Source: Tolypothrix brevis GSE-NOS-MK-07-07A
GTDB taxonomy: Bacteria > Cyanobacteriota > Cyanobacteriia > Cyanobacteriales > Nostocaceae
NCBI GenBank assembly: GCA_019358985.1
Contig: JAHHIJ010000017.1
Span: 62,001-126,000, forward strand
Direction of reading: 5' to 3'
DNA: 64,000 nucleotides
In this document: one piece after another, positions 1-12,600 of the stretch
Position numbering within the stretch: the stretch's first letter is position 1
Layout: every line of letters starts with the position of its first letter
Position numbers and translations under genes: made by a program
The notes under the pieces: model-generated
Database searches by the model: none
The model's input: the letters and a program-made list of their open reading frames with translations, nothing else
What the model was told of the DNA's origin: nothing

Positions 1-1056
1 GGTATGTCCAATATTGGATTTAACAGAGCCGATCGCACAAAATTGTGTATCGTTGGTGTAGGTTTTAAAAGCCTTGCTTAAGCCCTGTATCTCTATGGGA
101 TCGCCAAGGGAAGTGCCGGTACCATGTGCTTCGACATAGCTAATCGTTCGTGGGTTAATGCCGGTTTTCTCCAGGCACTGTAAAATCATATCACTCTGCG
201 CCACCGGATTCGGCACGCTGATCCCGGTCACTTTTCCCACATGATTAATCGTGCTGCCTTTGATCACGGCATAAATATGATCCCGATCTTGAATAGCCAG
301 TGCCAAAGGTTTCAAAACAACAGCACCCACCCCTTCACCGGAAACATAACCATCCCCCCCACTGCCAAAAGTCCGACAACGCCCGTCGCTGGAATACATA
401 TCGAGCAGACCATAGGTCATATATTTATTCGGGTGCAACGACAGGTTTACCCCTCCCGCCAGGGCGATATCACTTTCCCCGTGTCTAATACTTTCCACAG
501 CCAGGTGTAAGGCGGTGAGTGAGGATGAACACACCGTATCAATGACCATAGAGGGTCCATGAAAATCACAAAAATAGGAAACCCGGTTGGCGATGGGTGC
601 ATAGTTTAATGACAAATGAAACTGCTCTCCACGCTCAATGGCTTCTGCACCAAGAAAGACATAATCTTTATGCATCACACCGACAAACACACCAACACTT
701 TGCTTGGGATGTTTGTCTTGCTGGTGTCCCAGTGTTTCGGGCGTATAGCCAGCGTCTTCAATGCATTCCCAGCAGGTTTGCAAAAACAGGCGTTCCTGGG
801 GATCTAGCACTTCGGCTTCCCGTGGAGAAATCCGAAAAAACTGATGATCAAAGCAATCGGGGTCTTGTATAAACCCCCCCCATTTTGATATGCTTTTGCC
901 TGACGGTGATTTGTGTTTGGCAACACTGCGCCAGTCCCATCGCTCTTTGGGTACTTCGGTAATACAGTCTTTGCCTGTGATTAAATTTTGCCAGAATTCA
1001 TTGATATTCTTCGCACCCGGATAGCGCCCTGACATGCCGATAATTGCAATATCGCC
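1..1056 (-). other. Module 15 ketosynthase (elongating, truncated by window)
   Basis: The domain starts at an IAIIGMSGRYPGA motif near 1056 and runs off the window just after KSNIGHT. Cys in DTVCSSS and His in EAHGTGT are 135 residues apart, the normal spacing. In the proposed scytophycin-type scheme this KS adds carbons 8 and 7, which sets up the C9 oxygen of the dihydropyran. The processing domains of this module lie outside the window. Confidence 0.88.
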
Positions 1057-2274
1057 CTCGTTTTTGGGCTGTGTTTTAACAACATTGGCGCCAATTTCGC
1101 TGGTAAAGCTTTTATTTGTAAGATTCTCATTTATAAAATAAGCGGCTAGTTCTTCGATGCTGGTGTATTCAAATAACAGAGTGGGAATGAGTTTGGTGGC
1201 GAATTTTTTCTCTAATGCCGTGACGACTTGCAGCAGCATTGGCGAATCCATGCCGAGTTCATAATAACCAGCATCGGTATCTATTTGATCTGGTGGGCAT
1301 TGCAAACATGAGGCAATGATCTCTTTTAGCAGGTCTTCCATGCTATCCATTGCCTCAGATTTGTCGATGTGAGGTGGGGTTGCTGGATTGCGGGATTTTT
1401 CCTGATTCTGCTTCGGCTTGGGCGCTTGAACCTGGTCTGATTTTTGAAGATTCGGATTAATAAAAGCGGACTCTCGTACCAGCTTATTAACAAAGTTTTT
1501 TAATTCCGCAATTTTTTTCCCAGACTCGTCAAAAAACTCCATGTCCATAGACATCATGTCTTTTTTTCGTCGTACCGATGCCGTCTTCACCCTGACAAGG
1601 CATTTTTGCCCCAACAACGCGCAGGCGCGGAAATTTTCATAGAATAAAGGTAGAAACAAGCGCTGTTCACCTTCAACCAGCGTCGCAAACAAACTTGATG
1701 AGCCTACGCCGCCACCATCGATAAGGGTGGGGTGAAACATAAAATCGGCAGCATTAGCCGCTTCTGCTGGCAGAGAAACCTCTACAATTTGGGCGTCATC
1801 CAGGGTGTAGACTGTGCCTTCTGCTTTCATGATTCCGGAGTGAACTAACTCCTGAGAACTGCACTGTGCATAGATATCACCCAAGTTGATTTGTGTTTTA
1901 CTAGCGGACTGGAGAGCGGGAAAATCTAGATAGTCTTCAAAAACTGGCGCTTCACTGCGATGATGCATTTCCGCCTTGATATAAAGTTGCGGCTCTTTGT
2001 CCACCTGCTCTCGGTCTTGCAATTGGACCGACCACAGCCCCTCGGATACTTCATCTGCTTGCAGCAAAAGCTTAATACTGCCACCTTTGCCAACCAACAA
2101 GGGACGATAAATGGACAGGTTGCGAAGCTCCAACGCCGCGAAACCATGCCCCTGCTCGCGAAAAAACTGGTACAATAAATCAATATAAGCCAACCCTGGC
2201 AATAACGCCTGACCATAGGCTTGATGGTTTTTAACAATGGGATGGTTTGCGGTTATAATAAATTCTTTTTTCAC
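1..2274 (-). CDS. Gene E, trans-AT PKS (DH-ACP-KS...), 3' end beyond window
   Basis: The frame is open from a GTG at 2274 to position 1 (758 codons) and is cut by the window edge. GTG is the first usable start after the gene D stop at 2311-2313, which is in the same frame; the 36-bp gap has only a weak Shine-Dalgarno (GGGATA). Domains: DH residues about 1-270, ACP about 310-382 (phosphopantetheine Ser344, GMDSP), KS from about 407 to the edge. The DH keeps HxxxGxxxxP (His17, Gly21, Pro26), but the second motif reads HPTLIDGGGV: Asp186 is present while the usual Gln/His four residues on is Val190. The KS has Cys (codon 529-531), HGTGT His (124-126) and KSNIGH at the edge, so it should elongate. 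The protein must receive its chain from the KS0 ending gene D; together these form a dehydrating bimodule split over two proteins. The role is firm; product chemistry is inference. Confidence 0.93.
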   Translation of the reverse strand, partial: MKKEFIITANHPIVKNHQAYGQALLPGLAYIDLLYQFFREQGHGFAALELRNLSIYRPLLVGKGGSIKLLLQADEVSEGLWSVQLQDREQVDKEPQLYIKAEMHHRSEAPVFEDYLDFPALQSASKTQINLGDIYAQCSSQELVHSGIMKAEGTVYTLDDAQIVEVSLPAEAANAADFMFHPTLIDGGGVGSSSLFATLVEGEQRLFLPLFYENFRACALLGQKCLVRVKTASVRRKKDMMSMDMEFFDESGKKIAELKNFVNKLVRESAFINPNLQKSDQVQAPKPKQNQEKSRNPATPPHIDKSEAMDSMEDLLKEIIASCLQCPPDQIDTDAGYYELGMDSPMLLQVVTALEKKFATKLIPTLLFEYTSIEELAAYFINENLTNKSFTSEIGANVVKTQPKNEGDIAIIGMSGRYPGAKNINEFWQNLITGKDCITEVPKERWDWRSVAKHKSPSGKSISKWGGFIQDPDCFDHQFFRISPREAEVLDPQERLFLQTCWECIEDAGYTPETLGHQQDKHPKQSVGVFVGVMHKDYVFLGAEAIERGEQFHLSLNYAPIANRVSYFCDFHGPSMVIDTVCSSSLTALHLAVESIRHGESDIALAGGVNLSLHPNKYMTYGLLDMYSSDGRCRTFGSGGDGYVSGEGVGAVVLKPLALAIQDRDHIYAVIKGSTINHVGKVTGISVPNPVAQSDMILQCLEKTGINPRTISYVEAHGTGTSLGDPIEIQGLSKAFKTYTNDTQFCAIGSVKSNIGHT

Positions 2275-3690
2275 TTTATTTATCCCGTTTGATGATTTTA
2301 AAACTTTGACTTACGCGCCGTCCCCCCACCACGGGTTATCGCTCATTTCTTCTGTGTCTTGTGCCACCTTTTCGCCAATGACAGCCTCAGGAACAAGCAC
2401 ATCTTTGCGAATATTCACCCGTTTCAGTTCGGGTGGTGTTATCGGCTGTCGTTGCTTGCCAGACTCTGCCTGTGACCAACTTTCCATGATAACATGTGCA
2501 TTGGTACCACCATCAGCAAAACAGTTGAGCGCAACAAGTGGCGAGGCTTCTGTCCATGCACTCGATTGGCGACAGAAATAAAACGGCGAAGCGTCTATAT
2601 CGTAATGCGTCAAGGGCGTTTGCCCAGATAAAAAGGGTACTCGCTGCTGATTCTTCAGCATACACACCAGTTTTATAAAGCCGGCAATACCTTCGGCGCA
2701 TAACGGGTGTCCAATATTGGGCTTGATGGAACCTAAGCTGCAAGGTGCCTTATTTTCGCGGCGATAAACCGCTTCAATGGCTTTAAGCTCCAGCAGATCC
2801 GTTACTTCGGAGCCAGAGCCGTTAGCTTCAATATGAGCAATATCTTGGGGCTGTTTACCACTTTGCGCCAGGGCGCGTTGCATGACTTCTTTTAGTGCTT
2901 TGATATTTGGTGTCGCTGGACCTGGTGTGCGTCCGTCGTTATTGATTGCCAGACCCTTAATGACTGCGTAAATGCGATCGCGATCGCATTCCGCCTGTTC
3001 TAGGGTTTTTAATAACACCAGCCCCGCCCCTTCACCTAAGGTAACGCCGGAAGCCCGCTGATCAAAAATATGAAACGAGGAACCCCGATTTAACAGATTG
3101 CGCTGCTGAAATATACGATGTGCATCTTCGTTTGCCAGGAGACTTACGCCTCCCACTACCGCTGAGTCGATCTCGCCGGCAAGCAGTGACTGGATGGCAA
3201 AATTCATCCCCACCAAAGCTGAGGAGCAGGCTGTATCAATGACCAGACTTGGACCTTTGAGATCAAAAAATTGCGAGATATGAGTAGCCAGATAATTTTG
3301 CGCGCCCACAATCGGATTTCTGGCTTGATAAAGATCGGACTCATCTACACGATGTTGACTGCGCGCACCTAAATAAACCCCGATAGCTTTGCCCTTAATC
3401 TCCTCCAATGTATAACCCGCGTGATAAAACAGGTTCAGGCTTTCTTCCAAAACCAAAAGCGCCTGGGGATCTATAATCTTCGCATCCTCTTGGGGAATCA
3501 GGAAAAAGGCGGGATCAAAATGACTGATATTATCGATTAAGCCCGCATAAAAGGGTGTCGGACTAGTCCACCGGTCTGCCGGAACAGGACGGATAGAATT
3601 TTTGCCTTCTGATAATAAAGCCCAATACTCATCTAGATTTTTTGCACCTGGAAAACGACAGGACATGCCAACCACGGCGATATCTAATGC
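1130..3690 (-). other. Module 14: KS0 | DH-ACP, dehydrating bimodule split across genes D and E
   Basis: The KS (about 2480-3690, gene D residues about 4018-4422) has the acyl-accepting Cys in DTACSSA (codon 3226-3228), but HGTGT reads EANGSGS: the first catalytic His is Asn (codon 2821-2823). It should pass the chain on without elongation. DH (about 1480-2274) and ACP (about 1130-1345) are in gene E. KR-ACP of module 13 followed by KS0 and DH is the known two-protein form of a trans-AT dehydrating bimodule, which dehydrates the beta-hydroxyl made by the preceding KR. Inferred product: the alkene at C10-C11 of a scytophycin-like chain. Confidence 0.85.
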
Positions 3691-6600
3691 CTTCTGCGAT
3701 GAATATCTGGGAGAATCGCGCACCAATGCACGAGACAGGCTTTTTTCGGGGGTTGGGGATATCTGCACGGCGTGTTCACTATTTTTCGGCTCAACTTTCG
3801 CTTTCAAAGCAGGTGCTTGTTTACTGCCCAGCCAGGATGCCAGGGAATTTAACGACGAGTATTCGTATAAGATGGAAGGATCAAGTGGTTCAACAAGTTG
3901 TTGATTTATTTTGCCTGCGAGTTGAGCAAGCCAGATAGAATCCAAGCCATAATCTGCAAAGGATTTGTCCAGCGCCAGTTTTTGGGCAGCGATACCCAGT
4001 TCCTGGGAAAATAAATCGATTAAGCCATCCAGAGTAAACTGGGTTGAAGTAGTGTTCTGTATAGAAGGGTTGACGCTCACTGGCGTTTGCTGGTTTTGAC
4101 TAAATACTTGTGAATTACTGACTTGTCTGCTCTGATGCTTCATCAGATCTTGTGGATTCCACAACGCAGAATGGACAACGGCAGGTAGAACCACAGACCC
4201 AGTTTTGTGGGAAAGTATATCGTCTAATATTTGGAGTCCTTCCTGATTACTTTGACGGAGCAAACCCGTCTGGTTATACGCCCTGCTGTTCGCGGCGCCC
4301 ATGCCGGTTTCCTGCCAGCTCGCCCACTGAATACTAACCAGCACACCATCCGTCCCTTGTGCGACATAATCCATATAAGTATTAGCCATTGCATAGTCAC
4401 TCTGTCCGCTGGCTAGAGTGGGAACAATGGCAGACACAGAGGAAAACAAGACGGCGAATTTTAATGGCTGGTGCTTGCATTGCGCTAATAGCGATCGCAA
4501 TCCCGCCACTTTAGGTTCTAATACCTGTGCCACATCTGCCATGGACTTGCGAACAAAGGCGGGGTTTTCTGAGTCCACTATTCCGGCGCAATGAAGAAGA
4601 CCGCTAATAGTGCCAAAGTTCGCTGTTATTTGGCGCAAACTTTCTTGCACGGCTGCCGTATCGCTTAAAGTAAGTGATAATACCTGCACCCTGACACCCT
4701 GTGCCTCCAGAGCTTGAATAGCATGTATCTTTTGCTTCACCTTGTCACTTTGGGGAGCAGCCCACTCGGTACGTGGCGGTAGTGCTTCCCGTCCGGTAAG
4801 TACCAAGCGTTTCACCCCGTAGCGATCGACAAAATGTTGAGCAAATAAAAGCCCCAGACCACCTGTTCCTCCGGTAATCAATAGCACTTCTTCTTCAGCA
4901 AACTGAAGTTCTGTGATTTGTCTTTTTGTCGCTTTTAGCGAAGACTCTGCCAAATATGCACGATAGCGTTTTTTATCTCGATAACAAATTTCACAGTTAT
5001 CGTCGTTCAGCAAAAACTCATGAGCAATCTGCTCTGCCAAAGCTGCCGTCTTCAGACGGGGATCGGTATCGATATGGCGCGATCGCACATGGGCATACTC
5101 ACTTTGAAGCATACGATAAAGTCCGACACGGGATGCACCCGATAAATTCACCTCGCTGTTTTGAAAGGACTCTAAGCCTCGGGTTACGCCAAGTAGCGTC
5201 AGTCCAGTTTTGGCTCCTTTTTCGATCAAACGCTGAAGCCACAGCATCCAGTCAAGGGAATCAACCCCCTCTTCGCCTTGACGACAGCCCAACAAATCTA
5301 TGCAGCCGCCATATTCATGCCAATCTGCGTCACTCTGTTCCAGTTGTGACTTGATGTTATCAACTTCAATTATATGGCTGTTGGGAAATTCCTCTGCCAG
5401 CAGGGTCGCTAGTAATCGGGTTTCCTGGGTGCTGAGAATCGCAATTTTTCCGGGAGCCGTTTTTTTGGGTTGTGGCTCATCAAGCACCCACTGCTTTTCC
5501 AGATAAGAAACGCTTCGTGAGGCTGCACTATCTTGCTTGTTATCAGAGCTGCTTTGATTAAACCAATAATACTCTTTGGCAAAGGGATAGGTGGGAAGAC
5601 TGATACGTCGCGGTTTGTGCTTGGGATAGAATTTCTGCCAGTCAATGGTGAAACCTCTAACCCACAGATTTAGCAGTTTACTGATTTTCTTTGACCTAAT
5701 CCATTCGTCGATGATGGTCGAAAATTCTTCTTCAGTGGCAAAATCTGAGAGCAAGTCCTGATCCTGTTTCACATGTCCACGATAAAGTGACGAAATATTT
5801 TCCTGCCCTTCAACAAAGGATTTTAGTTTTTTCTCAAGTTCTTCTAGGCTACCAACAATAAGTGCCAGACGCTCTTCCATTGCCTCGCGTCCTGTCTGAA
5901 GAGTGTATGCGATTTCTTCCAGTCGGGGCGGTGAGGTTTCGGCAATTAAAAAGCACCTTAAGTTGTCCGCCATTTTAATGAGTTGATCGGTATTTTTTGC
6001 CGACAATAGAATCAGCACGGGTTCGTCAACATCCTCCGAACCATCTTCCTGGAAATACTCTTCGACAATCAAATGTGCATTGGAGCCACCAGCACCAAAA
6101 GAGGAGATACCTGCTCGTCTTGGGTATTCCTTGACTATGCCGTTCATTTCGACAATGGGTCTTTTCCATTCTGAAAGAGTCTGCTGCACCACAAAGGGCG
6201 TTTTATCGAAAGCAATATTGGGGTTTAAGTCCTCCGCGTGCAAAGTCGGAGCAAGCTGGCGGTGCTTTAGTTGCAGGAGAATTTTGCACAGTCCCGCCAT
6301 ACCCGACGCGGCTTCCAAGTGTCCCAGATTGGATTTTGCCGAACCGATCGCACAAAAGCCAGTATCGGCAGTCTCTTTTTTAAAGGCTTGGGTCAAACCG
6401 GTAATTTCTATGGGATCGCCTAATTCTGTTCCTGTCCCGTGAGCTTCTATATAGCTGATGGTGCGGGCATCAACGCCTGCTTTGTTAAGTGTTTGGCTAA
6501 TCAAATCTGCTTGTGCAGTTGGGTTAGGCACGGTGTAACCATTAGTTTTTCCGCCGTGATTAACATGGCTTCCGCGAATAACGGCGTAGATATTGTCACC

Positions 6601-9600
6601 CGCCCGAATGGCTTCGGAAAGTGGTTTAAGTAAAACCACTCCCACGCCCTCACCTGGTACAAAACCGTTGCCACCCTGACCGAAGGCTCTGCACTGTCCG
6701 TCTTTCGATAACATCCGCAGCCCACACATCTGCACATAAGTGGAGGGATGCAGATATAAGTTGACGCCGCCCGCCAAGGCAAGTTGGCAGTCTTGGCGAC
6801 GTAAATGTTCGCACGCTTCGTGAATGGCGGTTAATGCCGATGAACACATGGTGTCAATGGGCATACTCGGACCTTGGAGATTCAAAAAATACGATGTGCG
6901 GTTGGCGACCGAGCTGAAGGAGGTGTGGGGAAAGACCTGTTCGCCGCGCTTCCATAACTCTGGTCCATACAAGTCAAAACCAGTTTTGGTGATGCCTGCA
7001 AACACACCGACCTGCTGTTGATATGTCTCACGTAAAGTATCGCGGGTGTAGCCAGCGTCTTCCAGTGCCTCCCAAGACGATTGGAGAAATAAGCGTTCCT
7101 GGGGATCAATGCTGAAGGCATCACGGGGGGGAATGCCAAAAAACAGAGGATCAAAATCCGCAAAGCTTTCGAGAAAACTGCCCCATTTACTATAACTTTT
7201 TCGCTGGGCGATCGCTTCGTCGGCATCCTCAACAAAAAAGCCTTCCAATGACCAGCGATTGCCAGGGATTTCGCCAACGCAGTTTTTTCCGGCTTGCAGG
7301 TTTTGCCAATAAGTTTGCAGTGTATCCGCTTGTGCAAAGCGAGCGCTGACACCTATAATTGCGATCGCTTCCTGATGGGGGTTTTGCCCTTGCACCAAGG
7401 TCAGACTCGATGTTTCCTTTAGCACCAAGGGTTCACGTAAAGTAGTTTCGGGTAAAGATGACACTGCACTCTCAATCTCAAGCCCAGTCCAAGCCATGCA
7501 CTCTTGGGGATATTCGTCAACCAGGTAGGCAACCAGCGCTTGGGATGTTTGGTATTCAAAAAACAAGGTCTTTGAGATTTCCGGAAAAACCTTTGCTAGT
7601 TCCTGATTCAATTGCGTAATCATCACGGAGTCTATACCGTAACGCTCAAAGGCATCATGGGTTTTAATCCGATTCGGTGCCAAACCGAAAGCCTCTCCCA
7701 AAAGACATTTAAGTTGAATCAAGGTTTTTTCGTGAAGGCGCTGTTTTTCCATCGGTGCAAGGGAGTCATGGCGAGGATCTCGTTTGACATTAGCCATTGG
7801 GGCTGATGGCTCTGGGAACAACCACTGTCTCAGGGTGGGAAGATGCCCTGCTGCCACTAAAATCTGACTATGTTGTGAGGACAGCCCCTTGATCAATGCC
7901 TGAACCCCTTGCGCTGTATCGAGCATCCCCAGACCCACGCTCTGCTTCATCGCCCCTTGGCTGTGAGCGTCCACTTGCATACCGCCGGCTTGCCAAAGCG
8001 CCCAGTTGATGGAAAGTGTTTGTCCGCATCTCTGCCCGGTATTGACCAGATGATTACGATAGGTTGAAAAACTATCCATAAAGGCATTGGCAGCAGCATA
8101 ATCGGATTGACCCGCATTGCCCATTGCGCCGGCAATTGAAGAAAACAGCACAAAGAAATCAAGATTCAAATCTTTGCTGGCGGTGTCCAAATGAATGACA
8201 CCAGCGACTTTCGGGGCTAGCACGGCTTGGAACTCAGCGGATGTTTTTTTGATCATAAAATTATCCCGCAGAATACCTGCACAATGCAGGATGCCATTCA
8301 GGGAGCCATAGTCTTTTGTGATACCTTGAATGAGCGTGTCAACATCGTTTTTATTGCTGATATCAGCCTGCCGATATTCTACCCTTGCGCCAAGGGTTTG
8401 TAGTTTATGAGAAAAAGATTTTTGCTTTTCGAGACTTAAGTGCGATCGCCCGCTTAAAATAAGGGTAGAACTCTGTGTTGTACTGGCAATTTCTTCGGCA
8501 AAAATTAAGCCCAAACCACCGCCACCACCAGTAATTAAATAAACGCCACCTTCTCTCCAGGGCGTTTTCCAGCCACCATCAAAAACGGCAAGCTCTTTCC
8601 ATACCAGTACTGTACGCTGCCCCTGGTGATACCTGATCTGCTTGTCTTCAGGGCATGAGCCATTTTCACTGAGCTTGTTCAACAGGCTGCCTTGCGTCTC
8701 GTAGGCAGAAACTTCAATCATCTGCCCGAATACTTTTGGGTTTTCCAGTTGAGCCGTTTTGAGCATACCAGAAATAGCCGACAAGCATTGTTGGTTTGTC
8801 TGGTGTGGAACAACACATTGAATAAAGATTTTACCCTTGGTTTTACTGGCAAGAATTTCCCGAATAGTTTCAAAAGTTTGGGTAAAACTATCCTGATAGA
8901 TTTTTTCTAAACCTGTATCGCTGGGTAAAGTGTTGAAAGAACATAAATCTATACATTCAACCCCCGGCATTTGAGATTGTATGTCTGCCGCAGAAACACT
9001 ATCCATACCACATAAGAAGACCAGATGCCGGGAATACTCAAAGGATTCGACGGCTCTGGCAACGGGTTTTTCTTTCCAGTGCGGGTAGCAGATTAAAGTT
9101 TCTGCCGAAGATATGGGCGCTTGTTTTGCTTCGACTTCTGAGCTTTTTCCATCCTCACCATCGCCAAAATACTCGCAGGCAAAAGGGTAGGTAGGCAAAC
9201 CGACATGCCGACGGAATATTCCCGACTGATAAAAGGCACTCCAATCCACCGAGGCACCCTGCTCCCATAACTGGGCAAGCTGATCCACTTTTTGACCGGA
9301 TATCAGGCTTTGAAGAAATGCTTTTTCTTCCTTACTGTCTCCAATACCTGGCTTTTCGCTATTTACTGTTGTTTTAGCTCCATTTTCAAGCCACTGTGCC
9401 AGTTTTTGTATCAGCGTCTGCGGATTGTCAACCATTAGGGCTAAACGATAGGTAAACGCTTCCCGTCCAACTTGGAAAGTATACAGGAATTGCTCAAATT
9501 GAATGTCAGGATTATCTTCGAGGTAGCGCTTGACATTGTGTGCATAGTGCTGTAAAATTTGCTCACTTTCGGCAGAAAGAAGGAATATTCGGGGTATAAA

Positions 9601-12600
9601 TACGTTTATATTAACGTCAGTTTGGGGAATATACTGCTCCAGCACCAAGTGTGCATTGGTACCACTAAAACCAAATGAACTGACTGCCGCCAGACGGGAA
9701 CCCTGTGCATTTGGCAGCCAGGGTTTTAGGTTGGTGTTGACGTACACAGGACTGTTGTCAAAATCAATGTGTCTGTTGCCCTCGTTAAAATGAATCGATG
9801 GCGGCAGCTGTTGATGCTTCATACTAAGCAGGACTTTAATCACACCTAACACCCCAGAGGCGGCAGTCGTATGTCCCACGTTAGCTTTTAACGAACCAAT
9901 GGCGCAGAATTTCTGTTTTGAGGTAAGGGACTGAAAACTTTTACTCAGCGCATGAATCTCAATGGGGTCGCCTAGTTTTGTGGACGTTCCATGAGCTTCA
10001 ATATACTGTAGGTCTTCAATATTAATATTGGCTTTTCTATAGACTGAAGTTTCCAACTCGCTTTGGGCAAGGAAACTGGGGACTGTTATACCTGAGGTTT
10101 GCCCATCCTGGTTAATCCCACAACCTCGGATAATACCATAAATTGAATCGCGATCGCGTTCAGCTTCGGACAAACCCTTAAGAATAACAACACCAACTCC
10201 GTCACCAACGACAATTCCATCAGCAGCATCATCAAAGGGACGGCACTGTCCGCTTGGGGAAAGCATACCTGCATTGTGCATCGAAATAAAGGTGCCGGGA
10301 TGCTGATAAAGCGTGATGCCTCCGACAATAGCGAGATTAATTTCGCCACTTTTTAACGCTTGGCTAGCTACATCAATGGCAACCAAGGAAGAAGAACAGG
10401 CTGTATTAATAGTAAGTGCAGAGCCTTTTAAATCAAGGAAATATGCTATGCGTGCTGACAGGATACTCGTCTCTGAACCCAGCATCTCAAGATGGGAAAA
10501 ACCTTTACCCAGTGAAGCTCCTCCCATTGCACCGATATAAGTTCCCACGGGTTGTTTTTTTAAGGAGGAAGGTTTATAACCTGCATCTTCTAAGGCTCGG
10601 TAACACTCTTCTAAAAGTATCCGATGGGTTGCGTCCATCCCATCGGCTTCTTTCGGCGAAATATGAAAAAACAGCGGATCAAAATAATCCAGATCCGGCA
10701 TGATGCCATAGCGAATCGGAAAAGTTTCCGAACAATGGGAGGCAATATAGTCAAGCCATTGAGGTTTATTCAGGTCTTCAATACAATCTTTGCCTTGACT
10801 AACTACCTGCCAGAACTGTTCTTGATCTTTAGCGCCAGCACAGCGACAGGAGATCCCGATAATGGCAATATCATCGTTTTTTACAGGTGCTTTTGCTGCT
10901 GCGGGTGCCGGTTTTTTTTGAATTGGTTCAGCATATTTTTGAACTGGCACTGAAGCTTTTTGGATCACAGGTTTGATGGTTTTCTGCCCTAATTCAATCT
11001 TGATTTGCCCAGCTAAATCCTCCAAACTATGGCACTCAAATACCAGACTGGTGGGCAAATAAAGGTCAAACTCTGTGTTGATGGCTTCCAGTAATTCCAC
11101 TGCGTTCACGGAGCTGATTCCTAACTCCCTTAATTCGAGTCGCTCTATGGATTCGAGTTCCCGCGCCTCAAAACCTAAAATGCTGACAAAAATGCTCTTC
11201 AGGGTGCTTTTTAGTTGTTCCAGGTCATGAACGCTCTCGTTAAGGGCGGGGGGTTGCTGAATGAGAGCGGGCAGATTAGCCATTTTGAGTCCCCCGGTTG
11301 GCGGATAAGGAATATGCCCCATACGCAACATCTCATCCAACGCCTGGGTATAGGGTGTTTGATTGGCGATTTTTTGGGTATTATGCTCGCGCCGCTCTTG
11401 TTCACTGCGCCTGGTATCTCTTTTCAATTTTAACAAACAATAAGTAATCCAGCGTTTTTCCAGGGCTATGGCTTGATTGGCGTAGTTGCGATAGCTATCC
11501 TGACTTACTTTCGGCAGATGTTTGGTATGTTCAGCGTGTTCGGGGTCATAAAGATAGTTGGAAATTTCGGTGGATGCATCAATAATTTCATCAATAATCA
11601 AATCGTGTTCCGATAACAGGTCAATCCACTGCTGCTGAGTGGGGATGCTAATTTCCACACTGGGGTCGATAATACTGCCTCGCAGATTACCGATATAATC
11701 CATTAGCAAAATTTTTCCGTTATCGCTGAGAGCGTCTGCCATCTTCTGAAACAAGGCATCTTTGTCGCGAATATGAAAGGTGACTTCGATACCCAGAATA
11801 ATGTTACAGTTGTCGGGGAATTGATCTTTTGAACTATCTTTGTGATGGATTCGCGCACGGGAACCCAAATTCATATTCTCAATACGTCGGTTGCCCAGAA
11901 CAGCTTGAGATTCGGTAATGGTAAAACCGTGGGTTTGGATATGAGGATAAAGTGCGGCAACCTGAATAACATCTGTACCATGACCGCAACCAATATCAAG
12001 GAATGTGTGAATCCGATCAAAATGCTCGCGATAAAACAAAACCTGACGCAGCTCGCGCTGTCTTTCCTTAATCATTTCCAGTTCTTCTGGATACTTTTGG
12101 GCATTCATGGCAAGACGAGTCATAGAGAAGCCAGGAATTCTTTTAGGGAAAGCACCAAATGTCAAATACTCTTCCTGAAACTCTTCGTCACAGTCTTGTG
12201 ACATTCGGGTGTAAAATTCAACGGCTTTATTTTCATCCAGGCTTTGATTTATGTTATAATGACCGTTGTTTTTTTCTCTGGTGCGATCGCTCTCTGGATG
12301 TTCATTGTCATGGCGAACAATCCAGCAAGTTCTTTTGGCAAAAGGATAAGTCGGCAAGCCAGTGAGTCTGCCCAGGCTTTTTCCACCATGCCATTCATCC
12401 CAAGCGATCGCATTGCCTTGCACCCATAGTACAGCCATATCAGCATTATTGGCATCACCTTCTTTTAGCCGCGCTGCTACTGTCTCTGGGTTCTTGATTT
12501 TCTCCCGACTCACATCACCGTAAAAACAAAACTCACCCAATTCACGGGTTTCAAGCCAGCGCGTCAGATGCTCCTCAATTTCCACCAGATGTTTTACCAC

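Noticed and set aside
4926-5354. 142-codon open frame on the plus strand
   Set aside because: Antisense shadow of the module 13 KR. The same holds for the other plus-strand and short minus-strand frames inside genes A-E.
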